Notes: generated by a model from the letters alone, not told the origin. Positions 44,865 to 57,260 are shown, counted from the first letter of the stretch. The stretch: DNA of 64,000 nucleotides from Cenococcum geophilum 1.58 (GCA_001692895.1 KV748187.1:2724836-2788835); one strand, 5' to 3'. Translations and numbers: made by a program.

Positions 44865-46976
44865 TCAATCCGTCCTAGACTGAGTTAGGTCAATATTTAA
44901 GGGCGAATGCGGTACGAGTTCGCCGATTCTAAACTTTACTTCAAGCTGGGAGCGTCCAGCTTGTGTAGGAGTGGCACTATCGTCCTCTTCCTCGGTGCTT
45001 TGCCTGGCATTCAGCGGTGGTGGGCGAGGCCTCTCTGGTGTCGATTGTTCGGTGATTGAAGGCTTGCTACTCCCAGAAGACGATACCGCGCGGTCATCTC
45101 CAGTGTGGCTGGACGCCGCACCAGACGGTGTTGCGCTGCGATCCCCAGATTGAGAACTAGGCGACTTCAACAATTCCATCTCCTCAGCTAAATATTCCTT
45201 TTCTGTCCAGCATCCCTGCCAACAGTTTCTCCAATCTAGAATAAGAAATTGAAAACAGAAGGCGTCGATTTTCATGCAAGGCTGAAAGCAGATACATAGG
45301 TTCCTGTAGTCCATTTTGTTCATCTCTGAACATGAATGTAACAGGCTAATATGACATGTGATAGCGAAGAGGAGGTAGTAGTTGAACGGTGGTAGCTTCG
45401 AGAGTTCGTCCTTAAGCAGCTGAGGTGTGGTTTTGGCTCCTTGACACTGCGCTTGTATGCGGGTCTGGGTTGCTTTGGGAAAGATTTCATCCGGAAGATC
45501 TCGAAGCCATGCTTTGAACATAGAGCCAATAATATTGATGTCGTACAAATTTTGTTCGTCGAAAAGGTTGATGTCCAGTTCTGCGCAGGGCGCTGTTAGA
45601 AATTGCATTTCAGAACTTGCGGCTATTCTATGCTCACCTTGATCGAATCGCTTCTGCCAATATTTGATATCCTTCCCACTCCCGGGTACTCTGTAAAGAC
45701 CTTCCTCTTCACAGCCCTTCATATTTAGGTAACTGCGCACCATGCTGTTAGCCCGCTAGGTTGTTCACGTTAACTTGAAAGGCCACACTTACTCGATGCA
45801 TCTCCAAGGCAATGCCGGCATCCAGAATTCCGTCTTGTCTTTTGATGCCTCTAGACGCTTAGAAATCCGCGTCTTTCGTGTTTGTTCAACCAAGCCGAGG
45901 TTAATTATTTTCAATTGGTAATTCTCCTCGGTTTGTGTCTCCTTTTCATAACTGCTACCACTGCGTACAAGTTTCTCCGCCATTACTCTGCTGGCTTTGT
46001 TGATCCCATCGGCTACTTTGTTCGACGATGACTTAAAGGCGTTGAAAATATTAGCTCCCCTACTCTCATTATACGATGAAGATAGAGAGCTTTGCTCGTT
46101 CCGGTCTCTGCGTGGGACATCATCCTCGGAGTCTATACCGTAGTGGCGGTCTGCTGAGCGATTTCGCATGGCGCCAAGAGTCATATTTTGTCTCCAAGAC
46201 TGGCCTTTCTCCAAAGGAGCAGTTTTTATCCCGGTCACCTCTCCAGTGGTTTTCCACTGTTTAGGGCCTGGTTCTGTAAGGCGATTAGGGGTGTTATTTT
46301 TATGTTTCGTGCGTAGGTTTGTACCCTCAACGCGAATAGACTTAGAGCGTGATAACAATCCCGCACCAGGCAGTCTATGCCTGTTTGAAGTACGCTTCGA
46401 GCCGTTTGTCTCGGTATTGATGTGAGGTGCACTGTTCGACTTTACTGGTCCTCCGTGGCTTCGTTGTTTAGGGCCAGGAGTGTTTGAGGATATCCCTGAT
46501 GACTTTAGCATTTTAAGCTTCATGGACTTCGTAGGTGCATGCTCACCACTTTGCGGATTGGAGTTTTCCAGTGACCGGTTCAATTCTGGTGTTGAACCCG
46601 GATTTCGCCCATTCGAGTATATTTGGTTTCCAGATTGCTTTAACTGAGACTCTGAGACCTCTCTTATAGAGCTTTCTGCGGCATTTATGCGAGGGGAGGA
46701 CTTTGAAGCTTTGATGTTTGAGAAGAAAGATCTTGATGAGTCTTTTCTGTGTCTCGGGGATGCCGGCGAGTCTGGAAGCGGGTAAAATGGGGCAATTGGC
46801 GTCAGCAAGTCGGAATCGTGGGCTTCCTCGCCGTTTATATCATCCTTGACGTCTAAGCCGGACAACGAGGGAGAGCGAGGAGTTCGAGGGCTGAGTTGTT
46901 GGGCAGCGCCAGTTTCTTTGTAGTTCAGCGTCTGCGCTGGAAGCATCGTCAGCGAAAGGGAAGAGGACTTCGGCAT
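44865..46976 (-). CDS. Rho GTPase-activating protein (RhoGAP domain)
   Basis: Three exons by hand (46976-45793, 45732-45638 and 45580-44865; introns 60 and 57 bp with GTAAGT and GTGAGC donors) give about 664 residues. The N-terminal 360 residues are Ser-rich and disordered (TPRSPSLSG, SPRHRKDSS). The conserved lead-in EQTRKTRISKRLEASKDKTE then precedes the GAP domain. It contains EEEGLYRVPGSGKDI with the arginine finger, then LFDEQNLYDINIIGSMFKA, WLRDLPDEIFPKA, LPPFNYYLLFAITCH and KMDYRNLCICFQPC. It should accelerate GTP hydrolysis on a Rho/Cdc42-type GTPase at growth sites. Domain sequence resembles the fungal Bem2-type family more than Rga1, but no PH or RasGEF-N part is visible. Splicing the second intron removes an in-frame 19-codon insertion inside the domain. 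An extra 5' exon is possible (see 47180-47366). Confidence 0.85.
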
Positions 46977-47179
46977 TTTTCTTATCGTCCTCCGGTGCGT
47001 GTTCCAGGTAATGACCGACTAGTGAATAAAATTAGCAATCAAAGACTACATAAAACCCTAGGTGACAAAGTCGGCCTATGCTGTTCGCCCACGATTAAGT
47101 GAAGAATAGCAGCCAAAGATTTGCTTCGCTAGGAAAAACTTGTAGTTCCACTAGTTGTAGGATGAGATATAGAAAATAC

Positions 47180-47366
47180 CTCAGAGCTTGCATTCAGCAA
47201 AGGAGCCCGGGCTCGGAGAATAGCGGAGGCTATCTCTGTACGACGACAAGACCGAGGCGGCTGTCGAAGTGTCAGGAGCCTTAGTGGCGGTTGCACATGT
47301 GCTGAATAGTCTTCAGAAAAACGGTTGGTTGTATTTGCGCTTGTTTGGTGGCTCTGTAGAGACATT
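47180..47366 (-). other. Possible first exon of the RhoGAP gene
   Basis: An open minus-strand stretch starts MSLQSHQTSANTTNR and continues PPLRLLTLRQPPRSCRR, SAILRARAPLLNASSE, with a GTATTT donor at its end. That sequence looks like a conserved protein start rather than a shadow. I could not resolve the exon(s) that would join it to 46976, although the leader just before 46976 is open (THRRTIRK). It could also be a separate small gene. Confidence 0.35.
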
Positions 47367-47407
47367 TTGATCAGCATTAAGTCGTAGAAGATTCGGTTTG
47401 GCATGAT

Positions 47408-47848
47408 ATGATTCCGGAAGGATCTGAGAGTAATGGTGGCACGAACCGTGGTAGCCCGGTAAAGTCGAGAACTTTCCGCCCAGTGCCGCCTATAGCAACG
47501 AACCGAATCTGCCCTCAGCCAAAGCCTGATCTTGTAACTCTAAGCATAGAAGAGAGTGTTGTAACGACGCAGGAACCCGCTGCTGGTTCGGACACAGGAG
47601 TCTGTACGACTAGGACCCCCGGTGTGGTCTGGTATTCCCACTACTTCGAGGGCCGTAGGGATGGAGGCTGGCGTAGAGTTGTGAAGGATGGAGATGCTAG
47701 CCTACGGAACAGTCAGTTCCTTGCCCAGCATGAAAAGCTTCATGCAAATGCTACATGTTGTTGTACAACAGTACATCTCGCACTGATGCCGCGACAAAGA
47801 GCGAAAAACGAGCTCATTCACGCATCAGAGACATACCAAAGCTTTTGA
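47408..47848 (+). CDS. Unrecognised open frame, 146 codons
   Basis: A plus-strand frame starts MIPEGSESNGGTNRGSP and is rich in Pro, Thr and Arg. No signal peptide, membrane segment or known motif is present, and no splice sites join it to neighbours. It lies between the divergent RhoGAP and BET2 genes and may be untranslated promoter sequence. Confidence 0.15.
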   Translation: MIPEGSESNGGTNRGSPVKSRTFRPVPPIATNRICPQPKPDLVTLSIEESVVTTQEPAAGSDTGVCTTRTPGVVWYSHYFEGRRDGGWRRVVKDGDASLRNSQFLAQHEKLHANATCCCTTVHLALMPRQRAKNELIHASETYQSF

Positions 47849-48535
47849 ACAACAAGAGGATCTGCTGGTTTCGGCAGAGGACAAAGGTGCCCTAACCGCA
47901 GCCCCTGATGCAATCCGCGTGGAGGTGCCCCCGCAGTTCCCAAAAAGGTGTCTAAATAGCAGCTCGTGCTGTCTCAAGGCGGCAGTTGAGCGTTAGCACG
48001 TTACTGCTCTGCCTCGAGCGGTCGGCGCAAATACAGGGCACAGGAGGACAGGCAGATAAGGAAGGGTCAATAGTAAAAGAATGGACAATGGGATTGTGCA
48101 GCGAGCGTGGGTTGGCCTCCAGAAAGGTCAGCGCGAGCCCATACCTCTCCTGCAGGATATCTGTAGTGCGGCGGCAATAAAAGCGAAGGGACGGCGCCCG
48201 GCTTCCCGGAGACACAGGAGGGATGGAAGGGGCCAGTGCGTGAGAGCAAAGGGTGAGGGCCAGCGTAGCAGACCGACAATGAGGAATTCAAAGCTGGTGG
48301 AGGGATTGCAGAAGTACCCAGAGGGAAACTAAGGGGATTTGGGGCATTGCGACGACGACGACGCCCTGGAATGCTTTCCGCCAAGCATCTTCTCCGTAAG
48401 GGTTTCAGCACCAACCGCAAACGCCCATACCCTTGCAAGAAGGCGAAAGAGGCCAACAAACTCCAAAACTTCAGGCATCTATGCGCTCCTACTAGAACCT
48501 CTCCACCCAGTGTCCCCCCAATATCCCCCAACTTC
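47849..48535. other. Upstream region of BET2
   Basis: No supported gene. Overlapping frames on both strands (for example 48067-48573 minus) are arginine/proline-rich shadows. The last 60 bases before the start codon are C-rich, as in many fungal leaders. Confidence 0.4.
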
Positions 48536-49782
48536 ATGTCTCTTGTTTCTGGCCCTGGCCGCGGCGGCATCACAGACGCCCGCTTGCCACAAGAATTGCG
48601 CCTCTTTGTTGATAAACATGTCAGCTATATTCAGAGCCTTGACACCGTGCGTGCTAACGGGCTGGCCTCCCACGCCGACCAAGAAGCCCCGTCGCTGACC
48701 TGACTGCAGCGCAAAGACGAGCTGGAATACTGGCTTACTGAGCACCTGCGTCTGAACGGCCTTTACTGGGGCTTGATAGCTGTGCATCTTCTCGGCCATC
48801 CCGATGCACTTCCTCGCAACGAAGTACTTGATTTCGTTCTATCGTGCATGCATGAAAATGGTGGCTTTGGAGCCGCGCCAGGGCACGACGCGCATATGTT
48901 ATACACCGTCAGCGGTGTGCAAATCCTTGCCACCCTCGACGCGTTTGACGAGTTAGAAGAGCGTGTCAAAGGTGGGCGACAAAAGATCGGTCACTGTATG
49001 CTTAATTCCCTGTCGACGAGTCACTAACACCCTGAGCTCACTGTTATGAAGACATTGCTAGCCTGCAGAATTCTGCAACAGGAACTTTTGCTGGTGATGA
49101 ATGGGGTGAAACGGACACGCGTTTCCTGTACGGCGCTCTCAACGCGTTGTCCCTTCTAGGGCTTCTCAGCCTCGTCGATGTGGACAAAGCGGTGGAGCAC
49201 ATTCAAAGCTGTGGGAATTTTGATGGTGGCTATGGTAATAGTCCTGGAGCCGAGTCTCATAGTGGACAGATCTTCGCTTGCCTTGCTGCTCTGTCCATTG
49301 CTGGTCGTCTCGACCTAGTGGATCGTGATAAGTTAGGAGCATGGCTAAGCGAGCGACAACTGAAGAATGGAGGTCTGAACGGCAGGCCTGAGAAGAAGGA
49401 GGATGTGTGCTACAGCTGGTGGGTTGCAAGTAGCCTCGCCATGATTGAAAAACTCCATTGGATTGACGGAGATCGATTGACTTCGTTTATTCTCAGCTGT
49501 CAGGTGAATTTTCTAAAATATCGACATTATGGCCAGCATCTGACTTTTGTAGGACCCCAATTTGGGTGGCTTTGCGGATAGGCCCGGTGATATAGTTGAT
49601 GTTTTCCATACCGTATTCGGCATTGCTGGCTTGAGCCTGCTGAAATATCCGGCTTTAGTGGAAGTTGACCCGGTCTAGTAAGTCTCCAGCGACAACTATA
49701 CGAATGTCCTCGCCGGCGTGGACTGACATTGACCTCTAGTTGTATGCCGTTGGCCATCACGAAGCGCATCTTGGGGAAGTGA
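48536..49782 (+). CDS. BET2: Geranylgeranyl transferase type II (Rab GGTase) beta subunit
   Basis: Five exons (48536-48646, 48710-48995, 49052-49503, 49553-49677 and 49740-49782; introns 63, 56, 49 and 62 bp) encode 338 residues, a normal length. The enzyme adds geranylgeranyl groups to C-terminal cysteines of Rab GTPases, acting with an alpha subunit and a Rab escort protein. The prenyltransferase repeats are clear: [72 protein letters not shown] and [17 protein letters not shown]. They include the zinc-binding Asp, Cys and His positions (DVCYSWW and FHT). The start [12 protein letters not shown] precedes the conserved [10 protein letters not shown]. The last intron converts an apparent TAG into Val-Tyr-Cys-Met-Pro, matching the usual C-terminus. 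All splice phases agree. Confidence 0.93.
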
Positions 49783-50311
49783 GACATGAACATGAATTCA
49801 TGAACTGCACCAATCCAATCCAATGCACTTGTAATTCTATTTAAGGCCCACCACCAGGTATAATAACCATGATGCTCCTCTTGCTATCTAATACCTCACG
49901 TCTCCCTCACCATGAGGCGTGAGATACAAAGCGAGAGAAGATGAAAGTTGTTGGCCGGTTTCGGCATGCCATCACTTCTCCGCGTGCTTGGCGAAGACCT
50001 AAACTCCCAACTACATTGATCCTCCTTCGTAATTGCCCTCCTTACCTAGTGAGCTTTCCTCGTAAACTTTGTTTATTCAATAGACTTGTTCCTACCTCTC
50101 CAGCTATGTCAACAATGTTCATATTACCGCGGAAGTGACACCATCAACACCGGTGCTACCTCATAATTGCTCGCCGTCGCCCTCCTGTTCTTCCTTCTTC
50201 ACAGCCAGCCCGCTCCTTTCTTCGGCCAGACATTCTCTTCAAAGAGTGCACTCTCCTTGGACGTGCTTTTGTATCTTGCTCACTTGCTTCTCTCATAATT
50301 GGCCGACCGTT
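49783..50311. other. Spacer between BET2 and the C2H2 gene
   Basis: Nothing supported. It is pyrimidine-rich near 50160-50290, as expected for the 5' leader of the following gene. Confidence 0.4.
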
Positions 50312-51761
50312 ATGGCCACCACCAGCATCCCTTTGCACTGCAACATTTGTCCAAAGAAGCCCAACTTCAGTGATGTCTCGCACTTGCTCACCCATATTGC
50401 TAGCAAGGGACACTTGTCTCACTACTACAAAATAAAGGTTCGCTCTGGCACTGAGGATTCATCACGACGCATCATCGAAACTTATGATCGGTGGTATACC
50501 GAATGGAACGTCGAAGATCTTATGTCTGAGAGGATGAGCCAGAGGGAGAAGAGACGCACTCGGACTAGGACTTCAGGTAGACTGCTCCGCCTCAGTGGAA
50601 TGGTTACAATTCCTAACCAACGAATGCACTACAGCTCGGACAAGCTCGACCTTGAACGTAACATCTGCACAACCACGCCCAACACAGCCAAGATCAATTC
50701 TCAATGTCCCCGATCCTCGCCTTTCTGACAATCCAATCAAGAGTGAAGCTTGCCACACCCCTACACCACCACCTGGTTTTGATCAGGCCTCTCACCGTCG
50801 ATCGTTTGCTCCTCGGATGCAACTTTGGCCAACATCTCGCTCAATGTCTTACAATACCAGTGCAGACTTCGAGAACTCAAACAATATATCAGATCCCAGT
50901 GAACGTAGGGGATATCACTACAACGGATACCTAGGGGCAGTGGCAAGCAATGATGATACTACTACCGTTACGGCCGAGGAGAGCACCGTTAGCGAGTGTA
51001 TAAAACTCAAGGGGGTGTATTGGCCTGGTATGGACATCTTCGACTCAGCCACATCTGAGATGAGGCGGAAGAGAAATCAGAAGAAGGATATTTCCGTCGT
51101 TGAGCAGTTGGAGCTAAACTCCCAAGAAGTGGAACCTACGGAACTCATTTTCACGCCTCTGGGAACCTTTAAGAAGCAGCGAAAAATATCTGGCTCAGTC
51201 TACGATGATAGCAGCCCGGTCAAACTCGAGACCACTCCGAAGAAGTCGTATCTAAGCCGACCTGCATTGGCCGAGATGGACACCAATTGTACTCAGCGAA
51301 CGCGCCGGCGCGCCCGACACTCCACTTTTCCCCATGTCTCCCGGAATGCCTTCGACGATGAACACGGTCAGATTGATTTCAATTACAATGATTTTGGGCA
51401 AAAGAAGAAGAGAGGCTTCGAGGTCTTCCGAGACCAAGAAGTTTCCTTTGCGCATCCTGCTGGATTTAACTTCCTTACCTCAGAATTCCACTACCCACAA
51501 CCAGCACAATCCCCCGCCTTTCCTTTCAAACCATATGTCGACCCCTATCAGTATGAAAACAAGGAGAACATGGAGCCTATGTTCCAGCAGCCCGCTTACT
51601 ACAACAATGGACTCCCCTACCACCCCTACCACCAAGGCCCTGGGTATGAGCAACAGGGCCTATTCTATAATCCGCTATACTTCGACTCGTACCATCTGAA
51701 CGAGGAGGAAGTCGACGATCAGCGGACATTGACTGCACCGCCGTCCCCATCGCCGCACTAG
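50312..51761 (+). CDS. C2H2-type zinc-finger protein
   Basis: Two exons (50312-50576 and 50635-51761; 58-bp intron with GTAGAC donor, CTAAC branch site and TACAG acceptor) give 463 residues. Residues 8-37 hold one finger (LHCNICPKKPNFSDVSHLLT followed by HIASKGH), then a basic helix (EDLMSERMSQREKRRTR). The remainder is low-complexity with a phospho-rich middle and a Tyr/Pro/Gln-rich C-terminus (YENKENMEPMFQQP). Proteins of this layout are common uncharacterised fungal factors. One finger alone gives weak DNA-binding evidence, so an RNA- or protein-binding role is possible. An in-frame Met at 50135 was rejected because the conserved finger starts directly after 50312. Confidence 0.85.
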
Positions 51762-52427
51762 ATGAAATGCTGGACATGTCTACGAAGCACGAATTATGAG
51801 TTTACCTGTTTTTGCGCCTGTCGTTACGGCATTTGCATGGTGTTGCAAATAATTTTCCAGGTTTTGTTTTTGGGACTATTTTTTCCATAAGGCTTGAAGG
51901 AACTGTATCAACCGAGACGCATTGCTTTTCTAACTGCTAAATATCTAAGCTCGACACTGGCTATCACTGCATTTACATCGAAGAAGGGTAATTGTGGTAC
52001 GTTAATTGCTGGTTCCTTACCTTTGTATTATAACTGTGAATCATCCTTGCGGGCGAGCAATGATACACTGTAGTACAGAAAGGAATTGCATTCAAGATTT
52101 AGATCCTCTTCTTATCCGCATCCCAAGCATCGTCTGCGAAACTCCAGTGAAGTGCCTCGACGCCCCGTCTAGTCTATCCAAGATCACCAGGTAATAGCTT
52201 AGCAAAATCGCAATGCGCCCTGAGACACAGTCACGAACCCCACACCCCCGCTCCTGCCAACAGTCTTACATTCCAACCCTCCGGTTCACCCAAGCCCCTC
52301 CCGTCCCAGAAAACGTCAACCCCATGACCTACCCTGCTAATCCCCCAACCGCACCCACTAAGAGCCACGATCCCCCACATCCCCTCGGCCATTCCCCGTC
52401 CTACCTCACCCAGCAACCTAGACCTGC
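51762..52427. other. Convergent 3' spacer between the C2H2 and FAR-17a/AIG1 genes
   Basis: No supported gene. A plus frame at 52213-52476 is Pro/Thr-rich, overlaps the next gene's 3' end and looks like a shadow. Confidence 0.45.
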
Positions 52428-53685
52428 TCACAGCCCCTTCACCTTCCCCATCTCCACCCCATTAACCCACCCATAAGCCGCCCTAAGCCCAAACGCACTC
52501 GCCGTCATCAAGCAGCCACTGAACGCAAACAGCACGACGCGCCAGGGCGTGCTGAGCGCCTCGAAGATCGGATACGGGTAGAAGCCGTTGTGGGCGTAGC
52601 ACAGCTCGACCCAGAACCAGTACGCGAAGGCGAAGGCGGTGCTGATGACGAGTGTGCGCACCGACGCGACGGTCGTCGTGGGCCACGGCGGCGACAGCAG
52701 CAGCAGGTCCAAGGTGAGCAGCAGCGCGGGCACGAAGTGGAAGCCTAGGTCGGCGGAGGTCTCGAGCGGCGCCGCCCAGGTGGGCATTACGAGGGCGGGG
52801 TCGATCTGGAGGGGGGCGTTAGCTGGGGGGGTAGAGATGTGGGGGGGAGGGGAGAGGGGGGAGGGTTACGATGCGTAGGCCCCAGTAGAGGGTGCTGACG
52901 AGGACTTCGAGCGGGGCGGCGGTGACGGCGAAGTTGTTTTTTAGGGTAAAGAGGCGTGGGGAGAGGATTAGGTCGGCGAGGAGGCCCGAGGCGAAGGTTG
53001 CGGTGGCGAGGGAGAGGCCTGGGGTTGTTAGTGGTGAGAGGCGATGGGTGGGGAATTGCGAGATGGAGGTATGGCCTGGGGGGGGAGGGGAGTGGGGATG
53101 TGCGCACCGATGATGGTTAGGTATTGCATATGCCAGCCGTACGAGTCATTGCTGTCGGGGATTAGTGTGGCTCTTTCTTGGTAACATGATAGAGATTTGA
53201 ATGCAGAACATAGAACAGCCAGAAGCAACCCCTAAAGCTAAGACATGGGACGCCGAGGACATATGCAGGTCATACTGCGTTACGCAAGATGCTTTATATG
53301 CTTAAGAGAGCGAATAAGAACTAGGATATATACGGAGCATTCAACGTCTAACAGGATCAAATAGAGCTCCATAAAGATACCAAAAGTCCTACATTATGTT
53401 GGGGTGGTCCACAAGGCTAAAGCACGACGTCAGCTATACGTTTGCGGTAAGGAGAGCGAGGTACATATGGGGAACTCACTACTTGAACGAAGATGCATAG
53501 CTGACGAGACCGACAGCCTATTTCTGTGTAAGATTTTGTAGGAGAAAGATTTGTAGGAGCGAGATATGTAAACAAAAAGTGAGAGTTCGTACGTGTAAGA
53601 CAGCTGATATGCCTCGGGATGGTGATTGTAGCCTTTGGAGTGGATGCCTTCGACTCAGCTCCTCAGCCATCTTGCTGGCACTCAT
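52428..53685 (-). CDS. FAR-17a/AIG1-like integral membrane protein
   Basis: Four exons on the minus strand (53685-53593, 53231-53108, 53018-52870 and 52805-52428; introns 361, 89 and 64 bp) give 247 residues. The chain starts MSASKMAEELSRRHPLQRLQ, goes through NDSYGWHMQYLTIIG, LILSPRLFTLKN and APLEVLVSTLYWGLRI, and on to DLGFHFVPALLLTLDLLLL and ELCYAHNGFYPYPIFE. Five or six hydrophobic segments fit an ER or plasma-membrane multipass protein. The animal relatives AIG1/ADTRP hydrolyse fatty-acid esters of hydroxy fatty acids using Thr and His residues; candidates here are in the HFVPALL segment. The fungal function is not established. The first intron is long for this window, so the first exon is the least certain part. 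Start could also be the Met at 53670. Confidence 0.85.
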
Positions 53686-54656
53686 ATTGGGATATTTTAT
53701 GTAGAAACGAAAATAAGAGAGTGTGTGTACTAGTGGAGATGAATAAAGGCCATATGCAGATAGAGATGCGGGTTTGAAAGTCGTACCAGAGAAGGGTTCC
53801 ACGTGGATACCGCTCGGCGGTGGTCCCTGCGCTTTTGGTGACGATATGTGGCTGATCCAACAACCTTCAAAGCCCCTTGAACATCATTCAACTCTCCATT
53901 TCTCTAAAGTTGAAAGGCCAACATTGTGCATAACGGCAAATCTAGCAACCTTACTTCGAAACACCTAAACCAGAAGTGCGCTATATTCCATCTGCCCTCG
54001 CTCCACCTGTCAAATCCCTTTGACGCTGCTCGCATCCCTACCGCTTAGGCAACGGTTTTGCCCAGGGGTACCACAGCCTTGGAGATGGGCGGTGTTGTCC
54101 TAGTGTTCACACCCCAAAACAACTATCACAATAGACTCAGATATTCTCCAAAAAAAATTATCTTCAAGATAAATAAGTGAACTCTTTTCTGCATTTTCAC
54201 TAAGTGTTGTTTCCTAAAGTACCAGCTCTTATGCATATACCATTGCTTAACCAGGGAACAGCGGGGAAATGCTGCAACCCTGCCATAATAAGAATAGGTG
54301 TTTCCATCGGAAATTAGCATTTCAAGGCTGGTTTCCGCCATCTGAGCCTTTCCCTTGTCCACAATGCTTACGGTAACCAATACGTCTATCCTATGTCAGC
54401 GGCTAACGCATCGATGTCCGCTTTCAATTCAATGGCTGAAGCTTAGAGCTATCCTTGTGATAATTTTGATCATCACGGAATGTCCAATTTGAACTATAAA
54501 AGGACAAGAGATTTTCTCTTTCTTCAATTAGCATTGCTCTCAGCCTCTTTTTGGTGCGGGACAAACATTCTCTTAAGAAGCCCACCCTTTCAAGAATTTT
54601 AAGAAACTTATCTTTTCTTTGAGATCAATTCAGCCTGTTCTCCTCTGACTTAGACA
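53686..54656. other. Spacer between the FAR-17a/AIG1 gene and the arylsulfotransferase relic
   Basis: No supported gene. A minus frame at 54126-54380 has no recognisable motif. ACTATAAAAGGAC at about 54494-54506, 150 bp before the next start codon, looks like a TATA box for the 54657 gene. Confidence 0.4.
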
Positions 54657-56452
54657 TGTGCTTCACGTTATGGTCCCTTGCATTACTGTTTCCATATGGC
54701 AGCGTTGCTTATCCTTCCGTCAATCTTAACTGGACCTTCAATTCGGTGAGCTAATAAAATCAGTTATCTCCAAGTCTCCTAACCTGGTGATTCTTTAACT
54801 TACCAACCCCGCTTCACCACAGCGACCTGATATCCAAGCGCCCAAGGCTTTGTTTTCCATTTACGATGAGGCCTCGTAACTCCTGAATATGTTCTTATGA
54901 CTCTTTACACCCCACCTGCAGGCTCAAATATAGCGGCGGGGTCCAAGGATACCACATCTATTACAGCCGAGAACTGCTTAGCTGAGGTTGCAACATTGGA
55001 ACTTGTCTCCGCGGAAACTGTTCAGAATGGGCCACACATCTACGACCACAAAGGCGTAAGCTACCTTCACCGGCAAATTGTGAGGTCTTCAGTATGCTTA
55101 TGATTGTTCAGAATCTTGTATACAGTGGTTTTGGGCATGTAGGTGGGGCGAGCACGTACGATATCAAGCTCACAACATACAAAGGCTAGCCCCATCTGTC
55201 ATTCTACAACGGACAGTATCTTATTGGTGGTGGTAGAGGTCACGGTATTATTATGGATAGCACCTACCGCACAGCCGCTACGGTTCAGTCCGGAAACGGA
55301 AGAGCCCCCAATGATATTCATGAGTTTGCCGTCCTTCCTGCCATAGCTACAGTTTTTGAGCCTGCCCAATACGACTTGAGTGCTTATGGCGTCAGCCAGC
55401 CGGTGGGCTGGGTGTTGGAGGGCATCTTTCAAGAGATCGACATTCAAACCGGCGAAGTGCTCTTTGAATGGCGGTCCCTTGATTATACCGACCTTTCCGA
55501 AAGCTACAATGAAAGAGGCAGCCTCAGTGAAGGAGGTGACGGCCTTACAATCAAAACGGCCTGAGATTACTTGTACGCTGACTTTTGGCTTTCCCTATAC
55601 TGCAGCGATGTGAGACTAACTTTACAGCCATATCAATGCCGTGGAGAAGGATGATGACGGTAATTATCTGATCTCCAGCCGCTACCTTTGCACTCTTTTC
55701 AAGATAAACGGGAAGGATGAATCCATCATGTGGCGCCTTAATGGCAAGAAGAATGAGTTTAAATTCGTCGACTTCAACAACACGTTTGCTTTCCAGCATC
55801 ATGCTCGTATTCGGGCCCAAAACGCCTCAACTCTACAATTTCGATATTTGACAATGGCTCTGATGGTGAGAATACGACTAGCACTTATTCTTCCGGCATG
55901 GTCATGTCTGTCAACACTGATACCAAAGTGTGCACTCCGCTCACCAATACCACACTCCTAATGGCGGCATTCTCACCACCAGCCAAGGCGACACGCAGCT
56001 ATTGTCCAACACTAATGTCTTTATGGGCTGGGGCAGCAGACCCTACATGGCTGAGTTTATCGAAGATGGAATTTGCATTATGATGGGTCAATACAGTGCT
56101 GATGTAAACTCCGCTGCAATGAGCTATCGAATCTTCAAAATTGGCTACAATGACTGGGTCGGGAACCCCGATTCCACCCCAGCGCTGTGGGCGACCGCAA
56201 ATGGCACAGCTGGATCTACAGAGATATACGCATCCTGGAATGGCGTGACGCAGATTGCTAACCGGCGATTTTAGGGCAGCGTGGATGGAACATACCACTT
56301 CACCAAGTTGGGGGTTACGGCGAAAAACGGCTTTGAGACAGGCTTTGTTGCGAGCAAGTACTATCAATAGACTTATGCAGAGGCGTTGACGGCGGATGGG
56401 AAGGTTTTGGGGAAATCCCCCGAAAGGAAGACGTACATGCCTGCTTAGAATT
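54657..56452 (+). pseudogene. Arylsulfotransferase (ASST) family gene, decayed
   Basis: The relic starts with a signal-peptide-like exon (MCFTLWSLALLFPYG, donor GTGAGC at 54746). Family sequence then continues in pieces: APKALFSIYDEAS, YVLMTLYTPPAG, GHGIIMDSTYRTAA, EIDIQTGEVLFEWRSLD, HINAVEKDDDGNYLISSRYL, NTFAFQHHARIRAQN and GWGSRPYMAEFIEDG. These are marks of fungal secreted arylsulfotransferase-like proteins (beta-propeller). Damage: in-frame stops at about 55187 (former CAG), 55561 (TGG to TGA), 56272 (TGG to TAG) and 56368 (CAG to TAG). One-base frame changes lie near 54878, 55160, 55840 and 55945. Several GT-AG introns are still recognisable, so it decayed after intron-bearing expression. 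The product is unlikely to be functional. Confidence 0.8.
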
Positions 56453-57115
56453 CCACTGCAGCTCACTGAGGGATGTAGTGTATGTATGCTAGGTAGAAGG
56501 AGAGGCCTGTTTTCTAGCAGTATCATTCTAGACTTGCTAGTTTCTTTTGTCATCATGTCATCCATTTGTCATATCTCACTGTATTCTCGCATTTAAGTAG
56601 AAAGGGAGTGTATTTACGTGAATTGCAGCAATGTTTGCTTGCTTGCTCTCTCTGAGGCGCATGCCTAAACCGCTATACGCAAATGTAGGGCTTATGATAT
56701 GCGTTATCGAGCCTGAAGATTTTTTTCTAAAACTCAATACTTAATTTATGTTCGGAGAGCTCCAATCGCCGATGTGCCGCCATCACACGAGCTGAGGCTG
56801 TGATGGCAGGTGAGGTACAGCCTGCACAGGGCATATTTGGACGAAAAGGCACGGGCCATCTGAATATTGAGATCGTGCCGACATACCGGCGAAAACGTAG
56901 TGCTACTGCCACCAAATCGAATGCCGCGCAAAGCTTGTCAGGACATCGCCACTGCTCGCTCCAGATCCTTCAATCGGAGGCATACACACCTCAACCTCCG
57001 GCTTTCAGCCGCTCAGCCTTGACCGTTGACGCGGCCCAACCCTTGCAACTGGAGCTGAAACTTTCTTGCTCAGAAACACGTTAACGCGATTGGAAGGATT
57101 TTAGGCGTCCAAGTG
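56453..57115. other. Spacer before the Ginger-like element
   Basis: A plus frame at 56800-57084 (94 codons) has no recognisable motif. Nothing else is supported. Confidence 0.4.
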
Positions 57116-57119
57116 GTCT

Positions 57120-57260
57120 TGTTCTGCCCCATACTGGCTCGAGCCTCGTTCCGGAAAATTTCTGCTTTATACCGGAACAGATCGTCTTCAAAGAGGAATA
57201 AATCGTGTATCGGTTTTATCGTCTTAATTCCGGAACAATTGCTTCATTCCGGAAAAGATT
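57120..57260 (+). repeat. Left TIR of the Ginger-like element
   Basis: Inverted match to 61131-61271. Differences are mostly transitions. It contains four TTCCGGAA-like palindromes. Confidence 0.85.

Noticed and set aside
48067-48573. 168-codon minus frame upstream of BET2
   Set aside because: Arg/Pro-rich shadow across the BET2 leader; it overlaps the BET2 start.
52213-52476. Plus-strand Pro-rich frame of 87 codons
   Set aside because: It overlaps the 3' end of the FAR-17a/AIG1 gene on the other strand and has no independent support.
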